From an uncultured Cyclobacteriaceae bacterium (lineage in GTDB: Bacteria > Bacteroidota > Bacteroidia > Cytophagales > Cyclobacteriaceae), in NCBI GenBank assembly GCA_937146645.1, contig CAKZRQ010000015.1, positions 186,001 through 250,000 on the forward strand: 64,000 nt of DNA, given 5' to 3'. Shown in pieces: positions 18,049-27,755 of the stretch (the stretch's first letter is position 1; each line of letters opens with the position of its first letter). A program made the position numbers and the translations under genes. Under the pieces are notes generated by a model. It saw nothing but the letters and a program-made list of their open reading frames with translations. It was not told the origin of the DNA and made no database searches.

Positions 18049-20520
18049 ATGATTAAGAACTATTTTAAAATCGCCTGGAGAAGTCTTTTAAGACAAAGGG
18101 CCTTTTCCCTGATCAATGTTTTTGGTCTCTCCATAGGCTTGACCTGTTTCTTAATCTTAATGGCTTTCGTGAAATTCGAAAGATCTTATGATAATTTTCA
18201 CGAAGATCATGAGCAGGTTTATCGTGTGGTCCAAGACGTAAGAAATGAACAGCAATGGGCCTGGGTGGGAGGGGCCGTGGCTCCTATGCTTCGCAAGGAA
18301 TTTTCTGAGCAGCTGGATGAAGTAGTGAGTATTATCAAGATATCGACTTATGCCAAAGCTCCGGAGGGTCTTTATCCGGAAGATAGGTTTAGAGAAGATA
18401 AATTTCTTTTTGCCGATGAAGGTTTCGATAGACTTTTTGAATACGAATTAATCTCTGGTTCGTGGGATGGTATCTTCGATAATCCATACCAGATGGTTAT
18501 TACAGAAAGGATTGCTAAAAAATATTTTGGCGATAAAAATCCCGTAGGAGAAATTTTAACCCTAACTGGTGATCTTGATTTTGAGATTAAGGGAGTATTA
18601 GAAAATCCTCCTGCAAATACCCACATGGATTTCGATTTTGTATCGAGCGTGGTGTCCTTTAAGGTCACAGAAGGATTCCCAGTTACAGCTAATTTCGGGA
18701 GTTTTTGGTGGCCACAAACTTATACCTACGTTAAGGTCAATGAAAGTCAAAATCCGGCCCAAATCAGTGATAGGATTCCTGAAATTAATCCCGAATACAG
18801 GAATCCTGACGAAGCTAAATCCTATGTACACTTTCTACAACCCATCACCGATATTCACACTAACGACTCTTTAAGAGGGGATTGGACACCTGGAATGAGT
18901 AATAACACCCTTTGGATTTTCTTCTCCATTGGGGTTTTCGTATTGGTGCTGGCTTGTATCAATTATGTGAATCTGGCGACTGCTAGAGCAATTAAGAGAA
19001 TGAAAGAAATCGGCATCAGAAAGGTGAATGGTGCTCAAAGAGGGCAGCTTATTTCTCAGTTTCTGATGGAGTCCATTTTGATTAATGGAATCTCGATTTT
19101 AATTGGTCTATTCCTAGCCTATTTGGTCATTCCAATTATTGAAGCAAGCATCGGACTTCAGATTCCATTTGATTTTTTAAGCGATCCTGAGCTTCAGCTA
19201 ACCTTGGTTGGAATCTGGATTGTTTCCTCCCTTGCTTCTGGTATTTTCCCGGCATTCTACCTTTCAGGATTGAAGCCGGAAATGATTTTGAAAGAATCCA
19301 CCATGGGTAGAAATAAATCAGGTTTAAGAAAAGGCTTAGTGATATTTCAGTTTGTGCTTTCCACCATTTTGGTCTTCTGCGGATCGGTGGCATTCTTCCA
19401 GCATGATTTCATGAGCAATGCCTCCATGGGCTTTGACCCGAAGGGTCTGATATCAGTCAAAATGGGTAATCTGGCTACGCAAAACAGCAGCACGCTAGAG
19501 CAGGAGCTGGCCAAAATCCCGGGTGTAGAAAAGGTCATGTATGCTAGTGATCGGCCTGGCATAGATGGGGGCTGGAATCCAAATGTGGAGTATCCAAATC
19601 TTCCTGAAGGTGAGGAAGAGTCGATTAATGTTCAGTATGTGGAATTCGGATTTTTTGAGTCCCTCGGAATTCCAATGGTTGCCGGACGTGAATTCGTGGA
19701 AGAAAGTGGTGATGGAGGTACCTATTATCCTATCCGTGATCAATTCATGGGATTGGATAATCTAGCTATGGTGGCCAATGAGTCTGCGCTTGAGCTTTTT
19801 GGAATGAACTTGGATAATGCACTTGAAGAGCCATTGCGTGTGTATACCGAAGAGAATGGACTTCTCTATTCCAATTTTAAGGGAAACATAGTAGGTGTCG
19901 TAAAGGACTATCACACCCGTGACTTACGATATAAGATTGCTCCGACACTTTACATCCCGGTTAAAACTGACCAGGGTTTAAATGCCCGTACTATGCTTAT
20001 CAAGGCAGAGGATGATTTTAACTCTGAAATGTTGGAAAGTCTTCAGGCTACCTGGAAATCAGTGATTCCTGGGCTTCCATTTGATTATTCTTTCATAGAT
20101 GAAAGCATCAATCTTCAATATGAGCAACAGCAAAAAACCAGTTCGCTTTTGGGTGGATTTGCCTTTTTGACTTTGTTGATTTCATGTTTGGGTATTTTGG
20201 GACTATCCATTTTTACCTCTGAATCCAGAAGAAAGGAAATTGGAATCAGAAGAGTGCTAGGAGCATCAGTTATGGGAATCGTGAACAAGCTATCGTATGA
20301 ATTTCTCATTCTGGTCTTGGTATCCCTGATTATTGCTTTGCCGGTAGGCTTCTATCTTATGAATGAGTGGCTGGACCAGTTTGCTTACAAGGTCAATATT
20401 GGGATAGGATTCTTCATTGCGGCAGGGCTGATCTCTTTGTTTTTGGCCTACAGCACAGTGTCCATTCAATCTCTCAAAGCGGCTTCCGCGAATCCAGTGG
20501 ATTCCATCAAAAACGAATAA
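18049..20520 (+). CDS. FtsX/MacB-type ABC transporter permease (823 aa)
   Basis: Second permease of unit 3 and the longest of the ten in the array. N-terminus MIKNYFKIAWRSLLRQR. Coupling motifs are KRMKEIGIRKVNGAQ (about 316) after a LACINYVNLATA helix, and SRRKEIGIRRVLGAS (about 725). The extra length lies mainly in the second periplasmic domain, around a segment with YYPIRDQFMGLDNLAM (about 562-577). The end is NPVDSIKNE. Spacing of 19 bp before and 32 bp after supports co-transcription. Confidence 0.92.
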   Translation: MIKNYFKIAWRSLLRQRAFSLINVFGLSIGLTCFLILMAFVKFERSYDNFHEDHEQVYRVVQDVRNEQQWAWVGGAVAPMLRKEFSEQLDEVVSIIKISTYAKAPEGLYPEDRFREDKFLFADEGFDRLFEYELISGSWDGIFDNPYQMVITERIAKKYFGDKNPVGEILTLTGDLDFEIKGVLENPPANTHMDFDFVSSVVSFKVTEGFPVTANFGSFWWPQTYTYVKVNESQNPAQISDRIPEINPEYRNPDEAKSYVHFLQPITDIHTNDSLRGDWTPGMSNNTLWIFFSIGVFVLVLACINYVNLATARAIKRMKEIGIRKVNGAQRGQLISQFLMESILINGISILIGLFLAYLVIPIIEASIGLQIPFDFLSDPELQLTLVGIWIVSSLASGIFPAFYLSGLKPEMILKESTMGRNKSGLRKGLVIFQFVLSTILVFCGSVAFFQHDFMSNASMGFDPKGLISVKMGNLATQNSSTLEQELAKIPGVEKVMYASDRPGIDGGWNPNVEYPNLPEGEEESINVQYVEFGFFESLGIPMVAGREFVEESGDGGTYYPIRDQFMGLDNLAMVANESALELFGMNLDNALEEPLRVYTEENGLLYSNFKGNIVGVVKDYHTRDLRYKIAPTLYIPVKTDQGLNARTMLIKAEDDFNSEMLESLQATWKSVIPGLPFDYSFIDESINLQYEQQQKTSSLLGGFAFLTLLISCLGILGLSIFTSESRRKEIGIRRVLGASVMGIVNKLSYEFLILVLVSLIIALPVGFYLMNEWLDQFAYKVNIGIGFFIAAGLISLFLAYSTVSIQSLKAASANPVDSIKNE

Positions 20521-20552
20521 AAACTAAAACCAACGAATAACTCTTAGGCATC

Positions 20553-22997
20553 ATGTGGAAAAACTATTTTAAAATCGCTGCTAGAAATCTCATGAAGTAT
20601 AAGCTTCATACTGGGATTAATCTGGTGGGCCTATCCTTAGGACTCGGGGTGAGTATCCTCATCTTTTTCTTTGTCCAGTTTGAAGTGAGCTTCGATAATT
20701 TTCACTCCAAGAGTGATCGGATTTTCCGAATCATGCAGCATGAAATGGAGGATAATGAGATGACGGAGTCTTTTTCCTCTCCATTGATCGTTGGTCCAAC
20801 CTTTAGGGAAGAATTCCCTCAGATAGAGGCTTTAAGTGCATTTATTTCGAGCGGCGTACAAAGCAAGTTGCCAGGAAATGTGAGCCAGATGCAAACCTTT
20901 CATTTGGTTGATCAGGATTTTCTGAAGATGCTAGATTTTAAGCTGGTGGCAGGCCAGGTCGAAAATCAATTGGTAGATAAGTACAGTGTAGTAATAACAG
21001 AAGAGACAGCTGAGAAGTACTTTGGTGAAACAGACCCAATGGGACAAGCCATTCAGCTTAAAATGGGTGAAGATTTCGTCGATTATAAAGTGACAGGAGT
21101 TATGGAAGATACTCCTCCAAACTCAACTATTCAGCTAAATATGCTGATGTCCGTAGACAATATGGATTTCTTTTCTGATGAAGAAGGCCTCACTTCCTGG
21201 TATAGCGTGTGGGGGTCAAACTATGTAATGCTAAAAGATCCTTCGCAGGTTTCCATCATTCATGATCGTATGGAAGCTGTAATGGAAAAAGCTCTTGGTG
21301 AGAACTATGTAAAAGGTGAGCACTATTTTACACTTCATCCGCTGGATGAAATGCACTTTTCGGAAGTTCCTGGAAATGGGGGCTTACAGACCACGAAGGC
21401 CGATTTACTTTATATTCTTGGTGGTGTGGCCTTTATGGTATTGTTGATCGCATGTATCAATTTCACTACCATGGCGATTGGACGCGCAACAACCAGAGCC
21501 AAAGAAGTGGGTGTGAGAAAAACTATGGGAGCCAATTTCCGACAGCTTACTTTACAGTTTTTGACTGAAGCTTTTTTGATCACTTTGATAGCCACTTTCA
21601 TAGGAATTGCCATTGCGGAGCTATTGCTATCCACCTTTAATGACTTATTCCAAAAGGAATTGGATTTGGTTTATGGACCCGTTCAGATTCTAATGTTGAT
21701 CGGGATCGTTTTGTTGATCACAGCTATTGCAGGAGCTTACCCAGCTTTCTTTTTATCTGGACTTCGTCCGATCAAAGTTCTCAAAGGAAACCTCTCTATC
21801 CACTTTGGAAAGCAAGGTTTAAGGAAAGGATTGGTGGCCTTCCAGTTTATCATTTCCTTTCTTCTTGTTGCTACCACTTTGATTATGATTAATCAGATGA
21901 ATACCATCCGTAATTATGATTTAGGCTTTCTGAAGGATCAGATTATTATTGTAGATGTTCCTAATGTCCCATCTCAAAGTTTCATTACTTCCTTGAGTGA
22001 GAGTTTTAAGCAGGCTGAGACTTACAGGCAAGCTCTGGAAGCCAGATCTGAAGTTGCCTCTGCCGCCATAAGTATTGCTACTTATGGAGACGATGCCTAC
22101 TGGGAAATGGCCTATGAAAAAGAGGATGGCAGCTTGTTTACATTCTTCGTGAATTTTGTTGGCGGAGATTACCTAGAAACTATGGGAATTGAACTAGCTG
22201 AAGGACGGAACTTGAATCCTAATGTGGGTGCTGATAGTGCGGCCTTTTTGATAAATGAAAAATTTGCTGAGTCCTTTGGTTGGGATGATCCTACCGGGCA
22301 AATCATTCCAAATCCTAGATTTTCTCCACACTCAATTGTCGGTGTCGTGAAGGATTTCCATCATGCATCCCTTTATAATCCTATTGAGCCAGTATTGATT
22401 GCAAAAGCTCCCGAGGCTGTATTTAGTGGAATCAATAATTTATGGATTCGATCTAGTACGAATCCAAAGCTTATGATTCGCTCCAATCAAACCGACTTCC
22501 TTTCTTTTAGAGGATTGCTGGAAGATGAGTGGAATAAGGTTTTCCCAGGTGAAGATTTTGAATTTGAGTTCATGGACGAAACCGTTCAGGCGGAATACCG
22601 AGCGGATGAAAGACTTGGTAAGATGATTTTCATTGCCGCATCTATCGCGATTCTGATCGCGTCTATGGGACTTTTTGCTATGGTGGCATTATCCATTGCA
22701 GGAAGAACCAAAGAGATTGGAATTAGAAAGGTATTAGGTGCATCAAGTTGGAGTATTTCATGGATGTTTAACCGAGAATTCCTCATGATCACCTTGATTG
22801 GAGTTTTAGTTGCCTTGCCAATCTCAATTTATGTGATGAATGAGTGGATTTCTCAGTTTGCCATCAAAGAATGGCCGTCTTGGTTAAGCTTTACGCTATT
22901 GGCATTGGGAGGAATAGCCTTTACAGCATTGATTGTATCCAGCCAGTCATTCAGAGCTACTCAGATGAATCCTGTTAAAACATTGAAGGACGAATAA
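20553..22997 (+). CDS. FtsX/MacB-type ABC transporter permease (814 aa)
   Basis: Third permease of unit 3. N-terminus MWKNYFKIAARNLMKYK. The first-half helix reads IACINFTTMAIGRATTRAKEVGVRK (about 298-322); the TTMAIG segment departs from the NLATA consensus of its sisters. The second coupling motif GRTKEIGIRKVLGAS is near 717 and the end is NPVKTLKDE. Two MacB-like periplasmic domains are present, the second containing an insertion with KLMIRSNQTDFLSFRG. It is 32 bp from the upstream stop and 30 bp from the next start. Confidence 0.92.
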   Translation: MWKNYFKIAARNLMKYKLHTGINLVGLSLGLGVSILIFFFVQFEVSFDNFHSKSDRIFRIMQHEMEDNEMTESFSSPLIVGPTFREEFPQIEALSAFISSGVQSKLPGNVSQMQTFHLVDQDFLKMLDFKLVAGQVENQLVDKYSVVITEETAEKYFGETDPMGQAIQLKMGEDFVDYKVTGVMEDTPPNSTIQLNMLMSVDNMDFFSDEEGLTSWYSVWGSNYVMLKDPSQVSIIHDRMEAVMEKALGENYVKGEHYFTLHPLDEMHFSEVPGNGGLQTTKADLLYILGGVAFMVLLIACINFTTMAIGRATTRAKEVGVRKTMGANFRQLTLQFLTEAFLITLIATFIGIAIAELLLSTFNDLFQKELDLVYGPVQILMLIGIVLLITAIAGAYPAFFLSGLRPIKVLKGNLSIHFGKQGLRKGLVAFQFIISFLLVATTLIMINQMNTIRNYDLGFLKDQIIIVDVPNVPSQSFITSLSESFKQAETYRQALEARSEVASAAISIATYGDDAYWEMAYEKEDGSLFTFFVNFVGGDYLETMGIELAEGRNLNPNVGADSAAFLINEKFAESFGWDDPTGQIIPNPRFSPHSIVGVVKDFHHASLYNPIEPVLIAKAPEAVFSGINNLWIRSSTNPKLMIRSNQTDFLSFRGLLEDEWNKVFPGEDFEFEFMDETVQAEYRADERLGKMIFIAASIAILIASMGLFAMVALSIAGRTKEIGIRKVLGASSWSISWMFNREFLMITLIGVLVALPISIYVMNEWISQFAIKEWPSWLSFTLLALGGIAFTALIVSSQSFRATQMNPVKTLKDE

Positions 22998-23027
22998 GCT
23001 TTAAATCTATTGTAAACCTCCGAATCC

Positions 23028-25436
23028 ATGCTATTTAACTTCTTCAAAATTGGTTTTAGAAATGTCCTTAGAAATAAGGTCAGGACTTTTATTCATGTTC
23101 TTGGTTTGTCAATTGGCATCGCGATTTGCTTTCTGATTTTCAATGTCAATTGGTTCTCTCATAGCTTTGATGATTTCCATACGGATGCGGATAAGATTTA
23201 CCGCGTGACTACGCTGACTACTTTTGGAGAGGAAGAATTTCCTAACTCTGGTGTTCCGGGACCATTGGCTGAAGTGATTCAGGATGAGGTGAAAGGGATT
23301 TTGGATAAAACCACCTTTTATACCCTTTTCAATACCATGGTATTAATTCCGGAACAGGATAGAAGCCTTGGCAGGAATAACCTCAGTGTGTATGCTGATC
23401 CTGGTTACTTCAGGATGTTTGACTACGAGTGGATTGCTGGAAACCCTGAGACGGCATTGGAAAACCCAAATTCTGTAGTCATCACAGAATCTGCGGCATC
23501 CAGATATTTTTCGAACACAAGCTTTGATGAAATCCTGGGAAAAGAGCTCATCTATTATAATACCGATTCAATCCCAACAACGGTTACTGGAATAGTGGAG
23601 GATATTGGAGGTCAATCTAATTTCATCTTCGAAAACTTTATCTCGTATGCCACCTTGGCAAATGATGAGATCAAAAGTTGGTATGGAATAGACAGCTGGT
23701 CAAATGTGAATTCCAGCAGTCAACTTTTCATTAAGAAATCGCCAGAGGTGAGTGAAGAGAGTGTCATCGCGGATATGATGGCGCTATCCGATAGAAACAT
23801 GGATGAGGAAGACGGAACTGGTAGGAGTCACGATATGCATCCACTTTCGGAAATGCATTTTGAGAGGACTTATAATAATCAAGGAGTATCCAGATCATTC
23901 TTGAATGGAATGGTAGTGATTGGGGTTATTATCCTGGTCTTGGCCTGTTTGAATTTCATCAATCTGGAAACCGCTCAGTCCATTAATCGCTCGAAGGAAG
24001 TAGGAATTCGCAAAACACTTGGAAGTAACCGATTCCAATTGGTTCTGCAGTTTCTTTCAGAGACTTTATTAATTGTTATTCTGGCCACTTTACTAGGTCT
24101 TGGTTTGGTCCAGATTCTTGGGGTAGCGTTTTCAGATTACCTGCCTGGAGGATTCATTCTAAATATGTTCACGGTCGAGAATGTGTTATTCTTAATCGTA
24201 TTTGCCTTAGTATTGACCTTAGTGACTGGTATTTATCCCTCGCTAATTTTAGGTGGTTACCAAGCCCAGAGAGCCCTGAAGGGTGAAATCAGGCAATCCA
24301 ATAAATTCTCACTAGGTGTATTCTTACGAAAGAACCTGACCGTTCTACAGTTTGCGAGCTCTATTGCTTTCATCATTCTGGTATCCGCAATCAGTTTTCA
24401 AATGAGCTTCCTTTCAAACCGACCTCTTGGCTTTGAAAAGGACGCTGTTGTTCATCTGACTATTCCTTTGTTCGCAGATACGGATAAAGTTTTGCAGCTA
24501 GCAGATCGAATCAGTCAGGAAAGCTATGTGAAGGGTGTGAGTGGAAGTAATGACATGGTCTCTTCTTCCAGTCTTTGGACTTCTGACATAACCGTCCAAA
24601 CGGATTCTAGCGAGTTAGAACTTTATGTACAGGTGAAAAATGCAGATTCTGCTTTCGCCAGAGTAAATGGCTTGAGAATAGTGGCAGGAAAGGCTCCGAA
24701 TAACTCTGAGATAGAAGTTCTCGTGAACGAAACCCTCGTTCGAGAAATGGGATTTGAAGATCCCCGAGAGGCGATAGGTCAGGATTTGACTTTTAATGAA
24801 ATCCCAAGGGTGGTAGCCGGGGTGATCAATGATTATCATAGCCGAACGTTGCGTGAGGAGATTCGACCGATGATCATTTACTATGATCCTGAATACCTTC
24901 AAAAGCTAAACATCAAGCTTACGGACAATCAGAACCTTGCAAATGCGACAACACAACTAGAAGGTATTTTTAAAGAATATTTTCCCATGGAAACTGCCAG
25001 GTTAGGATTTCTGGATGAAGAAGTTGAGCGATTCTACCGTCAAGATGTTCAGATTCGAAATATCCTCGGATGGGCATGTGGTTTGGCGATCCTGATTTCT
25101 TGTATGGGCCTATTTGGCTTATCCAGTTTCACCATTGCGCAAAGAACCAAGGAGATCAGTATCCGAAAGGTTTTGGGTGCTTCTATGCAGCAAATTCTGT
25201 TTTTGATTTCAAAAGAGTACATGATTCTCGTGGGGATCTCCTTTGTCCTCGCAGTTTTTCCAGCCTATTATTTTCTGAGTGAATGGCTGATGGGTTTTGA
25301 AAACAAAATTGATATGCCTTACATCCTTTATGCCCTTTCGGGACTTGGGGTTTTAATTTTATGCTTGTTGATTGTTGGACTTCATTCTTTTTTCGCTTCG
25401 AGGGCGAATCCTGCGAGTGTCCTGAAAAATGAATAG
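23028..25436 (+). CDS. FtsX/MacB-type ABC transporter permease (802 aa)
   Basis: Fourth and last permease of unit 3. N-terminus MLFNFFKIGFRNVLRNK, which diverges from the KNYFKIAWRN consensus and resembles the first permease of the window (IGFRNLFRN). Coupling motifs are NRSKEVGIRKTLGSN (about 318) after LACLNFINLETA, and QRTKEISIRKVLGAS (about 702). The end is NPASVLKNE. The following gene begins 95 bp later with a GGGGCTAAAGCC-type repeat in between, so it is unclear whether transcription continues into the DUF1080 gene. Confidence 0.92.
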   Translation: MLFNFFKIGFRNVLRNKVRTFIHVLGLSIGIAICFLIFNVNWFSHSFDDFHTDADKIYRVTTLTTFGEEEFPNSGVPGPLAEVIQDEVKGILDKTTFYTLFNTMVLIPEQDRSLGRNNLSVYADPGYFRMFDYEWIAGNPETALENPNSVVITESAASRYFSNTSFDEILGKELIYYNTDSIPTTVTGIVEDIGGQSNFIFENFISYATLANDEIKSWYGIDSWSNVNSSSQLFIKKSPEVSEESVIADMMALSDRNMDEEDGTGRSHDMHPLSEMHFERTYNNQGVSRSFLNGMVVIGVIILVLACLNFINLETAQSINRSKEVGIRKTLGSNRFQLVLQFLSETLLIVILATLLGLGLVQILGVAFSDYLPGGFILNMFTVENVLFLIVFALVLTLVTGIYPSLILGGYQAQRALKGEIRQSNKFSLGVFLRKNLTVLQFASSIAFIILVSAISFQMSFLSNRPLGFEKDAVVHLTIPLFADTDKVLQLADRISQESYVKGVSGSNDMVSSSSLWTSDITVQTDSSELELYVQVKNADSAFARVNGLRIVAGKAPNNSEIEVLVNETLVREMGFEDPREAIGQDLTFNEIPRVVAGVINDYHSRTLREEIRPMIIYYDPEYLQKLNIKLTDNQNLANATTQLEGIFKEYFPMETARLGFLDEEVERFYRQDVQIRNILGWACGLAILISCMGLFGLSSFTIAQRTKEISIRKVLGASMQQILFLISKEYMILVGISFVLAVFPAYYFLSEWLMGFENKIDMPYILYALSGLGVLILCLLIVGLHSFFASRANPASVLKNE

Positions 25437-25531
25437 GCCTTGGGGCTAAAGCCACAGATGTAAAAAATCCATCTCTGGGATGATTTGATTGAATTGTGTC
25501 CTATTTTAGGATTTAATCAACCCAGTGACCT

Positions 25532-26194
25532 ATGATTTTCCCGAAAATCAGATTTTTCTTTTGCCTTTTCTTCTTTTCGCTGAGTGTTTATTCTTTTGGC
25601 CAGAAGCAAAGTTCTGAAGGTTTCGTATCTCTGTTCAATGGTGAAAATCTAGATGGCTGGGTAGGGAATAAGACTTCTTATTCTGTACAGGATGGTGTCA
25701 TTGCCATTAACCCTGAGGGCGATGGGGGCGGAAATCTCTACACGGAAAAGGAGTATGGAGATTTCATTTTCAAGTTTGAGTTTAAGCTTACCCCAGGTGC
25801 CAATAACGGCCTTGGAATTCATGCTCCACTACAAGGGGATGCAGCTTATGTTGGAAAGGAACTTCAGATTCTGGATAATCCGGCTGATAAATTCAAGGGC
25901 CTAAAGGATTATCAATATCATGGTTCTGTCTATGGTGTGATTCCGGCTAAAAGAGGTTTTCTAAAGCCAGCAGGAGAGTGGAATGAGCAGACAGTAATCG
26001 TAGAGCATCCTAAGATTAAGATTATTTTGAATGGAGAGACCATTTTGGAAGGAGACTATCTGGAAGCAAGCAAGAATGGAACTGTGGATGGTCGTGAACA
26101 TCCCGGATTAATTAGAGATAAGGGTCACATAGGCTTTTTAGGACATGGGGATGTATTGTATTTCAGGTCCATCCAAATCAAAGAATTGAATTAA
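25532..26194 (+). CDS. Secreted DUF1080 (3-keto-disaccharide hydrolase-like) protein
   Basis: An exported 220-residue protein with a signal peptide at about 1-24 (ending YSFGQ) followed by a single DUF1080 domain, a concanavalin-like beta-sandwich. Typical features are FVSLFNGENLDGWVG at the start, GDFIFKFEFKLTPGANNGLGI in the middle and GHIGFLGHGDVLYFRSIQIKEL at the end. Family members act on 3-keto glycosides or bind sugars. The Gfo/Idh/MocA oxidoreductase starts 15 bp downstream. The two families often co-occur in Bacteroidota and Planctomycetota, consistent with a 3-keto-sugar route (oxidation then hydrolysis). That pathway role is an inference. Confidence 0.88.
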   Translation: MIFPKIRFFFCLFFFSLSVYSFGQKQSSEGFVSLFNGENLDGWVGNKTSYSVQDGVIAINPEGDGGGNLYTEKEYGDFIFKFEFKLTPGANNGLGIHAPLQGDAAYVGKELQILDNPADKFKGLKDYQYHGSVYGVIPAKRGFLKPAGEWNEQTVIVEHPKIKIILNGETILEGDYLEASKNGTVDGREHPGLIRDKGHIGFLGHGDVLYFRSIQIKELN

Positions 26195-26209
26195 AACAAA
26201 TCATAAGTA

Positions 26210-27559
26210 ATGAGTGATAAAAACTTACCGAAGGAACGACGAGAGTTTCTAAAAAAATCAGGGATAGGTTTAATGGGATTAGCTTTGGCTCCAAGCCTAA
26301 TGGCCCAAGCTAAAGCTAATGGGAGATTACGAACAGCTCATATTGGTGTAGGAAATATGGGAATGGAAGATCTAAAGGCCATTTCTTCTCATGAATTAGT
26401 AGATGTGACAGCGCTAGTGGATGTAGATAAAAATAATCTGGATGCAGCCAAGGCGATGTTCCCAAATGCGAAGACCTATGCTGATTACAGGGAAATGCTG
26501 AAAGACATGAAGGACGAAATAGATGCGGTAGTTGTATCTACTCCGGACCACACACATGCTCCGGCTTCTATGATGGCGATGAAGATGAATAAGCCAGTTT
26601 ATTGTCAAAAGCCATTGACCCATTACGTGGCTGAAGCGAGAGACATGAATAAGCTTGCCGCAAAAAAGAAACTGGTGACCCAGATGGGTATCCAAGTTCA
26701 TTCCTTCTACGATTATAAGCTGGCGACCTTGTTGATTCAATCTGGCATTATAGGGAAGGTGCACACGGTTCGTGCATGGTCTCCTAAAAATTGGGGATAT
26801 GATGGAGCCATACCTGAAGGAAGTGATCCCGTACCAGAATCTTTGGATTGGAATTTATGGCTTGGCACATCCGCCGAGCGACCCTATAAGGAAGAGCGCT
26901 ATCACCCGGGTAATTGGAGACAGCTCGTGGATTATGGGTGTGGGACCCTAGGTGATATGGGAGTACATATTTTTGATACACCTTACAATGCCCTCCAGCT
27001 AGACGTGCCCCTCACTATCAAAAATGAATGTCGTGAACCGAATGGATATGGCTATCCGCTGAATAACACCGTCACCTACGAATTCCCTCAAACCCCATAT
27101 ACCACGGAAACCCTAAAATGGATCTGGTATGATGGTCCAGGTGCACCACCAGAGCATGAAGATTTTGCTTTGCCGAATGGCGACAAACTGCCTGATCAGG
27201 GAGCTATGTTCTTGGGTGAAAAGGGTAAGCTTTTGCTACCCCACTTTATGCAGCTGCCGAAGAAAATTGTAGATGGAGAATATGTGGAAATGGACATAGA
27301 ATCATTCAATCTTGGGAAACCCGTGAAGGACTACAATGCAGAGAGTAAAAAGCATTATCATCAGTTTGTAGACGCCTGCTTAGGCAAAGCTGAAACAACT
27401 GCCCCGTTCTCATATTCTGCGCGATTGACTGAGACTATTTTGCTGGGAACCATAGCTGGAAGATTCCCGGGACAGACGCTTCACTGGAATAATAAGAAGG
27501 CAAAATTCGATGAGAAAGAAGCAAACAAGTATCTGGATGGAAAATATCGTAAGTTCTAA
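26210..27559 (+). CDS. Gfo/Idh/MocA family oxidoreductase, Tat-exported
   Basis: A 449-residue NAD(P)-dependent sugar oxidoreductase. The N-terminus carries a twin-arginine-type motif RREFLKKSG followed by a hydrophobic stretch (GIGLMGLALAPSLMAQA), so it is probably exported folded with its cofactor. The Rossmann core starts at TAHIGVGNMG (about 43-52). The family motif usually written EKP is QKP here (PVYCQKPLTHY). A C-terminal alpha/beta domain contains the substrate pocket, including GDMGVHIFDTP. The gene is translationally close to the DUF1080 gene (15 bp). The substrate is probably a carbohydrate. A promoter region for the next permease unit begins right after its stop. Confidence 0.9.
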   Translation: MSDKNLPKERREFLKKSGIGLMGLALAPSLMAQAKANGRLRTAHIGVGNMGMEDLKAISSHELVDVTALVDVDKNNLDAAKAMFPNAKTYADYREMLKDMKDEIDAVVVSTPDHTHAPASMMAMKMNKPVYCQKPLTHYVAEARDMNKLAAKKKLVTQMGIQVHSFYDYKLATLLIQSGIIGKVHTVRAWSPKNWGYDGAIPEGSDPVPESLDWNLWLGTSAERPYKEERYHPGNWRQLVDYGCGTLGDMGVHIFDTPYNALQLDVPLTIKNECREPNGYGYPLNNTVTYEFPQTPYTTETLKWIWYDGPGAPPEHEDFALPNGDKLPDQGAMFLGEKGKLLLPHFMQLPKKIVDGEYVEMDIESFNLGKPVKDYNAESKKHYHQFVDACLGKAETTAPFSYSARLTETILLGTIAGRFPGQTLHWNNKKAKFDEKEANKYLDGKYRKF

Positions 27560-27585
27560 TCCTACATAATGCTTTCGTCCGCCAG

Positions 27586-27601
27586 CGAACAAAAATGTTC
27601 G
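27586..27601 (+). promoter_or_regulatory. Inverted repeat CGAACA-N4-TGTTCG, putative enhancer site
   Basis: Identical to the 16-mer at 2610-2625. It lies 62 bp upstream of the -24 element at 27663, on the far side of a terminator hairpin, so it is placed to act from a distance on the downstream promoter. Confidence 0.65.
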
Positions 27602-27631
27602 TCTGAATTCGGGCATATTATTTAAAAAATG

Positions 27632-27661
27632 GCCTCAGGAGCTTATTCTGAGGCTTTTTTT
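27632..27661 (+). terminator. Rho-independent terminator before permease unit 4
   Basis: GCCTCAG (27632-27638) pairs with CTGAGGC (27648-27654), followed by seven T. It ends the DUF1080/oxidoreductase transcript. It sits between the enhancer-like palindrome and the -24 element and insulates unit 4 from read-through. Confidence 0.88.
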
Positions 27662-27662
27662 A

Positions 27663-27678
27663 TGGCACAAAAGTGGGG
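27663..27678 (+). promoter_or_regulatory. sigma-54-like promoter, permease unit 4
   Basis: TGGCAC-N5-TGGGG: GG at 27664-27665 and the -12 G at 27676 are 12 bases apart, directly after the T-run of the terminator. The expected start near 27689 gives a leader of about 67 bases, longer than in units 1-3. Confidence 0.58.
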
Positions 27679-27755
27679 TATAGGCAAGGAGAATTTGAAA
27701 ACTAAACCAACTACCACTACCAACCAACATTTTTAACCAGCTAACCTTACCCCAT

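Noticed and set aside
25437..25531. Riboswitch or attenuator before the DUF1080 gene
   Set aside because: A loose hairpin and a GGGGCTAAAGCC-type motif are present, but the pairing is imperfect and no known riboswitch core is seen.
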